Positions 19,820-28,776 of a stretch of DNA of 64,000 nucleotides are shown here, one piece after another. Every line of letters begins with the position of its first letter. Position 1 is the stretch's first letter. The DNA is from Vulcanisaeta thermophila (GTDB taxonomy: Archaea > Thermoproteota > Thermoprotei > Thermoproteales > Thermocladiaceae), in assembly GCF_001748385.1 (NCBI RefSeq), contig NZ_BCLI01000007.1:17043-81042 (forward strand). Reading direction: 5' to 3'. The position numbers and the translations under genes are program-made. The notes beneath the pieces were generated by a model. That model did not search any database, had not been told where the DNA came from, and worked only from the letters and a program-made list of their open reading frames with translations.

Positions 19820-20622
19820 CAAAGAAAAAGTTACCATAACCACCACGCCACCCATAATCCACAAGCCTAAAACCAAACCTCCTAAGATAATCAACCACCC
19901 AAAGCGTACCACGCCTCAACTCAACAATAACCCTCCTAGTAATACTAAGGGTCCTCGAAGCACCCATTATAACCTTCCCCTCCGCCCCCTCAACATCAAT
20001 CTTAAGCAAGTCAATAACGCCCAAACCCAAACCCCCAATGACATTATCTAAAGTATCAACATCCACCCCATATGGGACAAAACCACCATCACCAAACCCC
20101 TAGAGCCCTCACTAATAAATGCCCTTGGGCTATCCAGCACACCATGACTATTCCTCACCAAAAGCCAAGCCCTACCCGGCTTATCACCCAATGCCTTATT
20201 AATAATCATAAACTCATCCCCACAACCATTCAACTTAGCATTTACCCTAAGCACCTCAATAACGTGGGAATTAGGCTCAATAGCAACCACCTTACTAGCC
20301 AACCCACAAGCCCTAACCGAGTAACCACCAACATGAGCACCAACATCAACAAAGACACCACCCCTCAATGACGGATAAAACCAATTAAGCAACTCATAAC
20401 CCTCATGAACAAGGGCAAACTCGTAATCAACCGTATAAGGCCTAACAAAGAACACCAAATCCCTAACACCATCATCATAATGAAGAACCAAAGACCTAGG
20501 GATAACGAGCACTAAAGAACCGCCGCTACGACGGACATTAAAGAAGGATGAAAGCCATAGAACCTCCTGAAATTAACACCTCTCACACCAAATAACCACC
20601 TAAATAACCCCTCAACCATCAC
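19809..20622 (-). pseudogene. FkbM-family methyltransferase with two frame breaks
   Basis: Reading from a GTG at 20622, the frame gives VMVEGLFRWLFGVRGVNF, then breaks near 20530. It resumes as LVIPRSLVLHYDDG and runs through VFVDVGAHVGGYSVRA, then breaks again at the four-C run at 20097-20100. It resumes as GGFVPYGVDVDTLDNV and IDLLKIDVEGAEGKV to the stop. The SAM motif (VDVGAHVGGYS) and DVEGAE are FkbM signatures. Each break is fixed by one extra base. The gene is decayed, uses slippage, or carries sequencing errors. It belongs to the glycan island. Confidence 0.75.
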
Positions 20623-20693
20623 GTCGTACTCAGCACATAGAATTATTACTTATTAAGATTTCCATGATAAAACCTAGTGATCAACACATAAAT

Positions 20694-21641
20694 TTAAGGA
20701 GGAGGGCACTCCACAATGTCGGGTTTACTGTATATTATCTCTGCATAGGGGTGGTGAATTACACTCACATCATATTTGCTCAATCTCAACCTAAACTCCC
20801 TATAAATACGCTGCCAACCCCTAACATGAAATATATCCTGAATCAAGTAACCACCATCCGGAGATACCTCATCAATATTGCCCATATGGATCAATTCCTC
20901 GTTGAAGAGAAGTTCCAGGTTAGACATTGACTTAACAATCCTATTCCCTATTATAGGTGATAAAGGACCCAGGTAGAGCGCACCCATTATCATTAATAAA
21001 TCATTGCTTTTAATTGCATTGTTTAAAATCTCCATGGGCCCCAGGCCTAGACCCCTTAATCTATGCGTCTCATTCTTAATAAGCCTAAGTATGAAGTACA
21101 GTGGTGACCTTGCATATCTAAGCTCACCCCTATAGCCCCTAACGGCGTATATTCTAGGTGCATTACAGGCCACCCTAATGGGGAAGTAAATAGATCTACC
21201 CATTGGGAATGCACGGGCCCATAAGTGAATATCCTCACCAAAGTTCAGATCCATAAACCCACCACTCCTTACGTAAAGACTCCTCCTCATAATGTAAACA
21301 CCTGTGTGCGCGAGTGCGAACTCATAACCATGCTTAAGTGTAACTTCAATAAAGTTGCTTAGTAAATTGGGGTTCGCGTAGGCGTCGGCGTCATAAAACA
21401 GTAAGTAATCGCCCTTACTCATTAAGGCTGCCTCATGCCTACCCCTACCCCTGGTACACCTCATAACCTTAACCCTGGCACCAAACTCCCTAAGCACATC
21501 AATAGTACCATCCCTAGACTCATTATCAACAACCACCAACTCATAATCTAATCCAAGCTCATTGAGAACGTTAAATAAGCCCTCAAGAACCATCTTAATT
21601 GTTCTCCCCGCATTGTAAGTGGTCATTACCACGGAAATCAT
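20694..21641 (-). CDS. Family 2 glycosyltransferase
   Basis: 315 residues from ATG 21641 (MISVVMTTYNAGRTI); a longer frame exists upstream, but a TATA-like TTTTTTAAGG 29 bases before this ATG decides the start. GT-A signatures are YELVVVDNESRDGT and the metal-binding YDADA in YLLFYDADAYAN, then FGEDIHLW. No membrane segments are obvious. It shares a short divergent promoter region with the next GT4 gene. Confidence 0.87.
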   Translation of the reverse strand: MISVVMTTYNAGRTIKMVLEGLFNVLNELGLDYELVVVDNESRDGTIDVLREFGARVKVMRCTRGRGRHEAALMSKGDYLLFYDADAYANPNLLSNFIEVTLKHGYEFALAHTGVYIMRRSLYVRSGGFMDLNFGEDIHLWARAFPMGRSIYFPIRVACNAPRIYAVRGYRGELRYARSPLYFILRLIKNETHRLRGLGLGPMEILNNAIKSNDLLMIMGALYLGPLSPIIGNRIVKSMSNLELLFNEELIHMGNIDEVSPDGGYLIQDIFHVRGWQRIYREFRLRLSKYDVSVIHHPYAEIIYSKPDIVECPPP

Positions 21642-21663
21642 TAGCAGGAAATGGTAAAAATGA

Positions 21664-21680
21664 GCCTTAAAAAATAATCC
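21664..21680. promoter_or_regulatory. Shared divergent TATA region of two glycosyltransferase genes
   Basis: GCCTTAAAAAATAATCC lies between ATG 21641 (minus) and ATG 21693/21696 (plus), at about 25-29 bases from each. One A/T box may serve both directions. Confidence 0.45.
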
Positions 21681-21692
21681 TCGATAAAGGGC

Positions 21693-22988
21693 ATGATGAG
21701 GATTGGCGTGGCAATGCCCATATACCCACCACAATACGGAGGCGGAGTTAAAAACGCCCGTGAAATACTGATACGATTAACTAGGGACTTCGAAATAACG
21801 CTATTCCCCACCTCAGACACACTCCTAACGATCAGGGAAGACGATGATAAAGAAAGAATACTAAGGGCCCTAGAAACCTACGAATCGATAGGAATAGAAG
21901 TATGCGACAAATTCCACGACGTACTAAGGGAGTTTAAACCCATGAGTACTTTCGGGAAGATACTAAACGTAATTACACTAAACCTCACAAGGCAATTAAC
22001 GAGCAGGTACCTAAAGTGCGGAAACAAGCTGAACTTCATTGTGGACCTACTCTTCGTACTACCAGATGTGGTACTACTCAGCAAGTTAAGCGATGGTAAG
22101 TACGGCTTTATACACCAGTCAAATGTTACGGCAAGAACCTTAATATCAAGGCTTTGGAAAGCCACCAGGTACACGGGCATAAATAAAGACTTACCATACC
22201 AACTAATGACCCAGGTACCACCCACATTCAACAACCACATAAACCTAGAAAGACTACTGAGGACAAACCCAAAACCAAGGTTCGTGGCATTAATAAGCAA
22301 GGGACAAGCGGAGCTCCTGGGCTTCTGCAACCACCTACCATGCGTAGTACTGGACCCGTCAAATGCCGTGGACCCAGAATTACTGAGACATAGGACCGGT
22401 AGGAAAGAGGACTACTTAGTATTTTATGCCAGGCTACACCCAGAGAAGGGGCTTTACGAAATACCGAGAATAATCTCCATAATAAGGAATGAGTATGATA
22501 AGCACGTGAAATTGAAAATAATGGGCGCATTCCAAAGCAAAACCACAGAGAAGATATTCTGGAAACTAGTGAGTAAGTATGGCGTAAACAACAACATAGA
22601 GTACCTAGGTTTCGTGAATGAGGAGGTGAAGCACGAAGTCGCGGCAAGGGCAAGGGCACTCATATACCCATCACACTCAGACTACTTCTCCCTGGTCCTC
22701 CTCGAAACAATAACCCTGGGAACCATCGCAGTAGCCTATAAAATACCAGGGCCATACTCCACCTTCTCAGAACTCCCAGCAATAAAATTCGTACCAGAAT
22801 TCTCAATAAAAAACATGGCAAATATGTTGATTGAAGTATTAAAGATGGATGACAACGAATACCAGGAAATAATCAACAATGATGCAGTCATGAAATTCAT
22901 AACCAAGCACCTATCCTGGGACAACGTAGCAAACCAAATAAAAAACCTAATAATAAGAAACCTCAAAACAACCCCCCAGGAAGCCTAA
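21693..22988 (+). CDS. Glycosyltransferase, GT4-like
   Basis: 431 residues. It opens MMRIGVAMPIYPPQYGGGVK, and the donor domain shows EDYLVFYARLHPEKGLYEIP and ALIYPSHSDYFSLVLLETITLG, the GT4 EX7E region. The 190-residue N-terminal half is more diverged. Its last 26 bases overlap the end of the convergent GT2 gene. Confidence 0.85.
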   Translation: MMRIGVAMPIYPPQYGGGVKNAREILIRLTRDFEITLFPTSDTLLTIREDDDKERILRALETYESIGIEVCDKFHDVLREFKPMSTFGKILNVITLNLTRQLTSRYLKCGNKLNFIVDLLFVLPDVVLLSKLSDGKYGFIHQSNVTARTLISRLWKATRYTGINKDLPYQLMTQVPPTFNNHINLERLLRTNPKPRFVALISKGQAELLGFCNHLPCVVLDPSNAVDPELLRHRTGRKEDYLVFYARLHPEKGLYEIPRIISIIRNEYDKHVKLKIMGAFQSKTTEKIFWKLVSKYGVNNNIEYLGFVNEEVKHEVAARARALIYPSHSDYFSLVLLETITLGTIAVAYKIPGPYSTFSELPAIKFVPEFSIKNMANMLIEVLKMDDNEYQEIINNDAVMKFITKHLSWDNVANQIKNLIIRNLKTTPQEA

Positions 22989-24021
22989 GGTCACCATGAC
23001 TATACTTAAACCCATATTTGAGTGAAAATACTTGGTATAAGGCTTCGTAGGTATTGACTGGGACATAGGGTGCCCTGTAAAGATCCAAAATACCCAGCAT
23101 ATCAATTAACAACTTACCCAACCTAATACCATCAACAAAACCCACATACCTAGCACAATACTCATCTAAACCTAGGTTACAGAGAACCTTATTACCAACA
23201 CTCCTCTTAAACACCAGCAACCTTTGAATAACAGTATTAGAATACCGAGTCCTCAAGATACTCATTAAAGCCGCAACACTACGGTTTACATACTTAGTAG
23301 AGGTAGTTCCTCTGGTGGTCATGTTTGCGTGGTGTTTTCCTGTTTTCACTGGTATGTACTTCACTCTGAATCCCTTGTTCCATAGCACCAGTCCTAGTAG
23401 GTTGTCGTCTAGGTATAGGAATGTTTCGTTTATGAATGGCTTGCCGTGGGGCATTGCCTTCCTCACTGCATCAACCCTCACCACCATGTATTCTCCGCTT
23501 GGCCATGTTATGTAGTGCTCCCTGCCAATACCCGGGCACTCCTCGGGTAAGGCCCCATTACAAATATTTCCTGCTCTCCAAGTCTCACTGACGTAACCAC
23601 CAGCCGTGAGTATGGTTTTTCCATCGCCGTAGTAGATGAGCCCGCTCGCCGCACCTAGTTTCTCGTCACCCTCCATTGCATCCACGAGCCTCCTCAATGA
23701 CTCAGGCTCTGCAATCAAGTCATTATTCACGAATGCCACGTACCTTGCCTCTGGATCCCTTGCGTCCCACCCTAGGTTCATACCACCTGCGTAGCCGAGG
23801 TTAGAATCACTCCTAACAAACTTAACCCTTAAGTTGCTTGGTTTCACCTCCTCAACATGCCTCTTTATCAACTCGAAGCTACCATCACTCGATGCATTAT
23901 CCACAATGATTAGCTCGTAGTCGTCGAAGTCAAGGCTCATGAAGGAATCAAGACTCTGGAGCATGATGTCCCTAAACCTCATGCTATTATAATTCAACCA
24001 AACCACCGAGACCAAAACCAC
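22963..24021 (-). CDS. Family 2 glycosyltransferase
   Basis: 352 residues from GTG 24021 (VVLVSVVWLNYNS), 24 bases after the TATA half of a palindromic promoter; the frame also opens at ATG 24060 inside that promoter. GT-A motifs are YELIIVDNASSDGS, SNLGYAGGMN and AFVNNDL, as in rhamnosyltransferase-like GT2 enzymes. The coding strand is A/C-rich up to about base 23305 and G/T-rich beyond, an abrupt change within the gene. Confidence 0.87.
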   Translation of the reverse strand: MVLVSVVWLNYNSMRFRDIMLQSLDSFMSLDFDDYELIIVDNASSDGSFELIKRHVEEVKPSNLRVKFVRSDSNLGYAGGMNLGWDARDPEARYVAFVNNDLIAEPESLRRLVDAMEGDEKLGAASGLIYYGDGKTILTAGGYVSETWRAGNICNGALPEECPGIGREHYITWPSGEYMVVRVDAVRKAMPHGKPFINETFLYLDDNLLGLVLWNKGFRVKYIPVKTGKHHANMTTRGTTSTKYVNRSVAALMSILRTRYSNTVIQRLLVFKRSVGNKVLCNLGLDEYCARYVGFVDGIRLGKLLIDMLGILDLYRAPYVPVNTYEALYQVFSLKYGFKYSHGDLRLPGGLF

Positions 24022-24038
24022 GAAATAAGCAGATCCGC

Positions 24039-24069
24039 AGGACTTAAATGCATAACGCATTTAAGTCCT
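24039..24069. promoter_or_regulatory. Palindromic divergent promoter with two TATA boxes
   Basis: A perfect 13-bp inverted repeat (AGGACTTAAATGC / GCATTTAAGTCCT, five-base spacer) places a CATTTAAGT-type TATA box in each arm. Each box lies about 24 bases before a GTG: 24021 on the minus strand (intact GT2) and 24087 on the plus strand (decayed GT2). Confidence 0.65.
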
Positions 24070-24086
24070 TGCGCCCTCCTTGAATC

Positions 24087-24356
24087 GTGGCCTTCCTCAC
24101 CTCCATAATCGTCACCCATAACCCTGATATATCACTCCTCTCCAAAACCCCACAACACTCACCAACTTCGTTAATGCCATAATCATAGTTGACAATGCAT
24201 CAAACAATAAAGACCCCCTAACTAAACTCTGCACTCCACAACAACTGAAACATCATAGAGATTGACTTATACCCAGAGGGACAATGCATTGTAGTAAAAC
24301 CACCAAAACAGCCCACCAACCCAATCACGAACAAAACTCATCACTTAAGGCCATGA
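24087..24356 (+). pseudogene. Decayed family 2 glycosyltransferase, N-terminal part
   Basis: From a GTG at 24087 the frame reads VAFLTSIIVTHNPDISLL. After a frame break it continues IIIVDNASNNKDPLTKLC (from 24179), and after another NIIEIDLYPEGQCIVVKPP. SIIVTHN and IVDNASN are the first two GT2 motifs. The rest of the gene is gone. Confidence 0.7.
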
Positions 24357-24402
24357 TAAGCACGGTTTACTGTAGCTACTCAGTTTTCCGTGCCTATCAT
24401 GG
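24351..24402. repeat. 15-bp inverted repeat with 22-base spacer
   Basis: Arms 24351-24365 (CCATGATAAGCACGG) and 24388-24402 (CCGTGCCTATCATGG) match at 14 of 15 positions. It lies at the end of the decayed GT2. It could be a terminator-like hairpin, a regulatory site or an insertion scar. The stretch from 24403 to 24617 shows nothing I can name. Confidence 0.6.
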
Positions 24403-24617
24403 TTACTGTGGTAATCACGAACTCCCTCCCTATAGACTGTGTTTATAATTAGTAATTAGTCATTAATGATTAACGCTTAAGCTTATTGAATACCCTTCGC
24501 CACGGCTTTAATGGGCCTTTCCACGATCCGTGGAATAACTGCCCCATAAAGCGCCGGGTTAACGGATTAGAAACCATCTAGGCATTGTTAATCGTAAAAC
24601 CACAACTAACCACTTTA

Positions 24618-24670
24618 CAAAAGCCACGCCCGTAAACCCACGTGGGGTGTTTTTATGAAGGATGAGGTTT
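24618..24670 (-). repeat. Conserved tRNA 3' trailer with CCCACGTGGG palindrome (tRNA-Ala copy)
   Basis: Directly after the tRNA CCA on the minus strand come AAACCTCAT, then TTCAT, then CCCCACGTGGG, TTT and GGGCGTGG. The same order follows tRNA-Asn at 62384. The palindrome centre is about 30 bases from the tRNA end. Confidence 0.6.
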
Positions 24671-24747
24671 TGGTGGACCGGCCGGGATTTGAACCCGGGA
24701 TCTCCCGCGTGCAAGGCGGGCATCCTTCCAGGCTAGACTACCGGCCC
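24671..24747 (-). tRNA. tRNA-Ala (TGC)
   Basis: A full cloverleaf can be drawn. The acceptor GGGCCGG pairs with CCGGTCC, including a G3-U70 wobble that is the alanine identity element. The anticodon arm is CCCGC-CTTGCAC-GCGGG with anticodon TGC, and the T arm is CCGGG-TTCAAAT-CCCGG. CCA is encoded. No intron is present. Confidence 0.95.
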
Positions 24748-24827
24748 CTGCTTGAGCGTGGTGTATATGCGGTGTTTTATTCCTAGGTTTTTAAGTTCTT
24801 TGTCTTGGAATTCTTATTAGGGGGCTT

Positions 24828-25943
24828 TTGCTCAGTACCCCAATGGGCGTGGTTGTTAATGTTGGTGGTGGTACGTTGGTCGTTGAGGGGCCCGCCACTG
24901 TTAGGGTGGTTTCTGGGTCCTGTGATGTGCTGGGTTGCCCATTAAGTGGTGAGTTTAGTATTGAGGAGTTTAGGGCTGTGCCCATTAGGGGTAATTGCTC
25001 ACTGAGCATCGAGGGTGGTGTTTTTAGGTACTTTAGTGAGGATACCATACCCAGGGAGTGGGACAGCGTGGATAACCTCGAGGGCATAGCCCTGGTAATT
25101 GGCGGTGTTGATTCGGGCAAGACCACGTTGGTTACCTACCTACTTAATAAGTACGTTACCAGGGGGTTGGGCGTGTGCGTGGTGGATGCTGACGTGGGCC
25201 AGTCATCCATTGGCCCGCCGGGCGTTGTGGGGTTGTCGTGCATTGGTCTTCCCACACCATCATTGGATTTACTTCACATGACCGCTGGGTATTTTGTGGG
25301 GTGTACGAGTCCCTCTCAGTGTATTGGTAGGTTCCTCAGTGGTGTTTCTGTAATGGTTAGGGAGGCCCTTGCCTCTAGGCCGGCTTTGGTGCTTGTTGAT
25401 ATGCCTGGTTGGGTTGATGCGGGTGGTGTTGAGTTGATTAGGGATGTGATTGATGCGGTAGCCGCTGATTATGTAATCTCCATTGAGCTTAACCGCAGGT
25501 TTCAGGTACAGACTATTAAGTTGCCGAGGCCTAGGTACGTCAGGGCTAGGGGGCCCAGTGAGAGGAGGGAGTTGAGGGTGCGTTTGCTTAGGAGGTACCT
25601 TAGTAACCTACGGAGTTTCGATGTGGGTTTGGATAGGGTGCTTGGTAATTACATAATTGAGTGTCTTGCTGAGAATTGTGGTGAGTATGTTATTGATGGG
25701 GGTGTGGATAGGGTGGTGCGTGGTGGTACGGTTAGGGTACCCCCCGAACTCCTTAGGAATGTATTCGTGGGTTTGTACCGAAGGGGCTTCCTAGTGGGCT
25801 TTGGGATAATCAGGGAGTTTGACTTCAGGGGTGGGGTGGCGCATGCCCTGGTTACCACTGAGGATTTTGAGAGGGCAGTGGCTGGTAGGATGAGGGTTGA
25901 TGCTGATAGTTTGGAGGAGCTTGAGCCCTTGCCCCTTAGTTAA
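24828..25943 (+). CDS. Polynucleotide 5'-hydroxyl kinase, Clp1/Grc3 type
   Basis: 371 residues with a TTG start at 24828 or ATG at 24843. The P-loop is GGVDSGKTTL near residue 92, followed by VVDADVGQSSIGPPG, diagnostic of the Clp1/Grc3/NOL9 RNA kinases, and LVDMPGWV (Walker B region). N-terminal and C-terminal beta domains flank the kinase core. In archaea it phosphorylates 5'-OH ends of RNA. It sits beside tRNA-Ala on the opposite strand. Confidence 0.87.
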   Translation: MLSTPMGVVVNVGGGTLVVEGPATVRVVSGSCDVLGCPLSGEFSIEEFRAVPIRGNCSLSIEGGVFRYFSEDTIPREWDSVDNLEGIALVIGGVDSGKTTLVTYLLNKYVTRGLGVCVVDADVGQSSIGPPGVVGLSCIGLPTPSLDLLHMTAGYFVGCTSPSQCIGRFLSGVSVMVREALASRPALVLVDMPGWVDAGGVELIRDVIDAVAADYVISIELNRRFQVQTIKLPRPRYVRARGPSERRELRVRLLRRYLSNLRSFDVGLDRVLGNYIIECLAENCGEYVIDGGVDRVVRGGTVRVPPELLRNVFVGLYRRGFLVGFGIIREFDFRGGVAHALVTTEDFERAVAGRMRVDADSLEELEPLPLS

Positions 25944-27235
25944 GTATTCACCATGACCACGGATACTATGTTCAGGTTGCTCCCTGTCCAGCCCGTCCTT
26001 ATTAATTTGCCTAGCCTCTCGTAAATAACCGCTGTATTGTTATTATTCAATTCCTCAAAAACATCCACACCCAACCTGGATGCTTGGTCAACCGTATCCC
26101 CATCAGCCACGCAGCCTGCCGCGTCCATGTTGCCGTCAATGCCGTCGGTGGCTATGGAGAGTATGGAAACACCATCAACGCCCCTAACACCCAGTGCGAA
26201 GCCTGTGCATAGCTCCGTGGTCCTACCACCCCTGCCTTTGCCCCTGACCGTGACCGTGGGCTCACCACCACTTATGATGAAGCCCCTCCTAATGGGCACG
26301 CCCCTAAACCTGGCCTCGAGGGCAATACTTGCCAGGTACCTACCCACCTCCCTCGACTCCCCATCCATCCTGGAAGTTAATATTAATGCGTCTAAGCCCC
26401 TGGACCTTGCGAAATCCCTTATGTCGTTGAGCACGTCCATGTTGCTGGCTATTACGTAGTTCCAGGTATTGCGCAACTCCTTGGGCGTCTCCTCCCTAAG
26501 GCCCTTGGCGCCCTCCTCAAGGTACCTCCTAACATTACTCGGCATCTCATCCCAAACGCCCCTCCTCCTTAGTATGTTTATGGCATCCACGTAGGTGGTT
26601 GGGTCCGGCACCGTGGGTCCGCTGGCTATTGTTGATGGGTCATCGCCTGGCACGTCACTGGCCATTAGTGATATTACGAAGCCACCCCTCCTCACAACCT
26701 CGAGCGCTAACTTACCCCCCTTGGTCCTTGATAGGTGTTTTCTCACGGTATTCATCTCGTGGATTGTGGCGCCGCTTCTAAGGAGGATTCTGTTGACCTC
26801 CACGATATCATTGAGGCTTAACCCATCCTCTGGAACCTCCACGAGTGCTGACCCGCCACCGCTTATTAGGAATAATACGTAATCCCCAGGCCTCACATTG
26901 CTTAGTAGATTCAGGATTTCCTGGCCAGCCCTTACACTATCCTCACTGGGTAGTGGGTGTGTGGATTCAATCACCCTAGTCCTGCTTAACTTACCCCCCA
27001 GGCCCTTTGGGGCTACGGCTATACCATCGATAATCCTATCACCAGCAACATCCTCAATGGCCTTGGCCATCTGTAGGGAGCCCTTGCCCAGGGCCACTAG
27101 GTAGAATTTACTCACCCTGTGCCCCATGATCCTCAACCCATCGCTTGAGGCTTGCACTGCATTGAGAACCCTGTTGTACAGGTTTGATGACCTTAGTATT
27201 AAATTCACAAGCTCATTAAGTAATTCATTAACCAT
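25940..27235 (-). CDS. Glycerate 2-kinase (GckA/MOFRL family)
   Basis: 431 residues. Family signatures are VALGKGSLQMAKA, ESTHPLPSEDSVRAG, LFLISGGGSALVEVP, ISLMASDVPGDDPSTIASGP, and the C-terminal MOFRL block GGRTTELC with SIATDGIDGNMDAAG. It phosphorylates D-glycerate at C2 in the branched Entner-Doudoroff pathway of archaea. It converges on the RNA kinase gene with a four-base overlap. Confidence 0.92.
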   Translation of the reverse strand: MVNELLNELVNLILRSSNLYNRVLNAVQASSDGLRIMGHRVSKFYLVALGKGSLQMAKAIEDVAGDRIIDGIAVAPKGLGGKLSRTRVIESTHPLPSEDSVRAGQEILNLLSNVRPGDYVLFLISGGGSALVEVPEDGLSLNDIVEVNRILLRSGATIHEMNTVRKHLSRTKGGKLALEVVRRGGFVISLMASDVPGDDPSTIASGPTVPDPTTYVDAINILRRRGVWDEMPSNVRRYLEEGAKGLREETPKELRNTWNYVIASNMDVLNDIRDFARSRGLDALILTSRMDGESREVGRYLASIALEARFRGVPIRRGFIISGGEPTVTVRGKGRGGRTTELCTGFALGVRGVDGVSILSIATDGIDGNMDAAGCVADGDTVDQASRLGVDVFEELNNNNTAVIYERLGKLIRTGWTGSNLNIVSVVMVNT

Positions 27236-27330
27236 CGCTAAATAGTAACCAGGCCCTTAATAATCCCTTTTCACATGATTCTGAGGAGGGTTGCAATGAT
27301 AGGTTTAAAAAAGCCCAATGCCCCGGTTAC

Positions 27331-27918
27331 GTGACCACCATGATAAACGTTGAGAGTATTAGGAATAGACTTAGGGAGTTGGAGAAGGCTAGGGATGAGA
27401 TCATCGAGACTGGTATTAAGGTGAATAGGCTCTCTAAGTCCGTAATATACTCGTTAATAAGGGGTGATGTGGAGACCGCACGTAAATACATTAGGGAGAT
27501 GAATGACATGGTTGGTAAGTTGAGGGAGTTAGTGGGTAGGTACCCCATGTACTACGGTAATGCTGAGGTTAGTTTTCAGGAGTATGTGGAGGCCATGGCC
27601 ATGTGGTACTACATAACCGAAGGTAGGCTACCAAGCCCTGAGGAGTTGGGCGTCGATGCCGTGCCCTACGTAAACGGCATTGCGGACTTCACAGGTGAGT
27701 TGAGTAGGAAGGCCACTGAGGAGATGATAAGGGGTAACCTAGACTTCGCACTCAGGGTCAAGGGAGTCATGGAGGAGCTTTACCTGGACCTACTGAGCCT
27801 TGAGCCCAGGGACTTCGAGATGAGGAAGAAGGTGGATTACGTCTCGTCAAACATAAACTGGCTCAATGAGAAGATATTCTACAAAACCCTAAACCCAACT
27901 AGGCAAGTACAAACCTAA
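27331..27918 (+). CDS. Translin-family protein
   Basis: 195 residues, all helical, with EKARDEIIETGIKVNRLSK early and GIADFTGELSRKATEEMIRG with ARKYI and LALRVKGVMEELY-like blocks late, as in archaeal translin/TRAX homologues. These form octamers that bind or cleave small RNAs. TATA GGTTTAAAAAAGC (27302-27314) is about 25 bases before GTG 27331; ATG 27340 is an alternative. Confidence 0.82.
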   Translation: MTTMINVESIRNRLRELEKARDEIIETGIKVNRLSKSVIYSLIRGDVETARKYIREMNDMVGKLRELVGRYPMYYGNAEVSFQEYVEAMAMWYYITEGRLPSPEELGVDAVPYVNGIADFTGELSRKATEEMIRGNLDFALRVKGVMEELYLDLLSLEPRDFEMRKKVDYVSSNINWLNEKIFYKTLNPTRQVQT

Positions 27919-28369
27919 TGTACGAGGCCAGGAGCCCAAGGAGGATGTAGATTAATGACCAGGTTATGTAATTACCGTGGAAGTACCTACTCATTAGGGC
28001 GCCGAAGATGCCCAGTATTACTATTGGTATCAATGGTACCCAATAAATAAGTGCAAGGCCTATACTAAACTCGGTAATGACGGTACCCAATAGCGAAACG
28101 GCCCCGTAAACCAAGCCATTAACTAGGGCATTAACCACGGCCTTCCTGTGAAGGCTCGTGCGTAATAATGAACCCCTCCTCACGAGGAGCGCCCTTTCAA
28201 TCCTATCCAGGTTACTCCTCTCCTCAGCGTACTCAGCCATGAATGCGGTGACCATGTTTATGAAGACCACAACCACTATGGTCTTCACTACATCGTAAAT
28301 AAACTCACTAATCACCAACGTGGTCAACACACTATCAAGGAAACTAAGTATCACGTACCTACCCTGCAT
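27899..28369 (-). CDS. Small VIT1/CCC1-like membrane protein
   Basis: 156 residues with about four membrane segments. The stretch FINMVTAFMAEYAEERSNLD followed by RTSLHRKAVVNALVNGLVYG resembles short archaeal VIT1/CCC1-related proteins, whose relatives transport iron or manganese. The assignment is moderate. It lies ten bases after the DUF211 gene on the same strand, so the two are likely co-transcribed. Confidence 0.5.
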   Translation of the reverse strand: MQGRYVILSFLDSVLTTLVISEFIYDVVKTIVVVVFINMVTAFMAEYAEERSNLDRIERALLVRRGSLLRTSLHRKAVVNALVNGLVYGAVSLLGTVITEFSIGLALIYWVPLIPIVILGIFGALMSRYFHGNYITWSLIYILLGLLASYIRFVLA

Positions 28370-28379
28370 CTACCAACCA

Positions 28380-28673
28380 TCACCTCTCCCTGAGAAACCT
28401 CTGATCAAGCTCCACAATGTACTCACCGGCAATTACCTGGTCAATGCTCCTAATGGCGCCGCCTAGATCCTCAATCACACCCCTAACACGGTCATAATCC
28501 ACGTCATCGCCCTCAATGATTATTACGAGTCCCAGTACCTCAACATCGGTGTCGGTCACGGTAATATTCACTGACTTAACGCCATTAATCCCACTAATCC
28601 TCTGAGCCAGTTCCACTATTGATACGGAACTGGGTATATCTACATCAAGAACAAGCCTCCTTATCCCCGGCAA
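28380..28673 (-). CDS. DUF211 protein
   Basis: 97 residues with the family pattern GIRRLVLDVDIP, then VELAQRISGINGVKSVNITV, IIIEGDDVDYD and IEDLGGAIRSIDQVIAG. DUF211 proteins are small ferredoxin-like folds, conserved in archaea, of unknown function. It is the first gene of a pair with the VIT1-like gene. Confidence 0.87.
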   Translation of the reverse strand: MPGIRRLVLDVDIPSSVSIVELAQRISGINGVKSVNITVTDTDVEVLGLVIIIEGDDVDYDRVRGVIEDLGGAIRSIDQVIAGEYIVELDQRFLRER

Positions 28674-28743
28674 GGCCGATCTTCAGGAATACACAAAGAG
28701 CCTCTTTAAAATACTTAACTGGTCATTTTCAGCCACGAAGAAT

Positions 28744-28755
28744 AAGATTTATAAA
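28744..28755 (+). promoter_or_regulatory. TATA element of the DUF2258 gene
   Basis: GATTTATAAATA is centred about 27 bases before ATG 28777, consistent with a leaderless transcript. Confidence 0.55.
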
Positions 28756-28776
28756 TATCGAGTTTATTATAATTTT

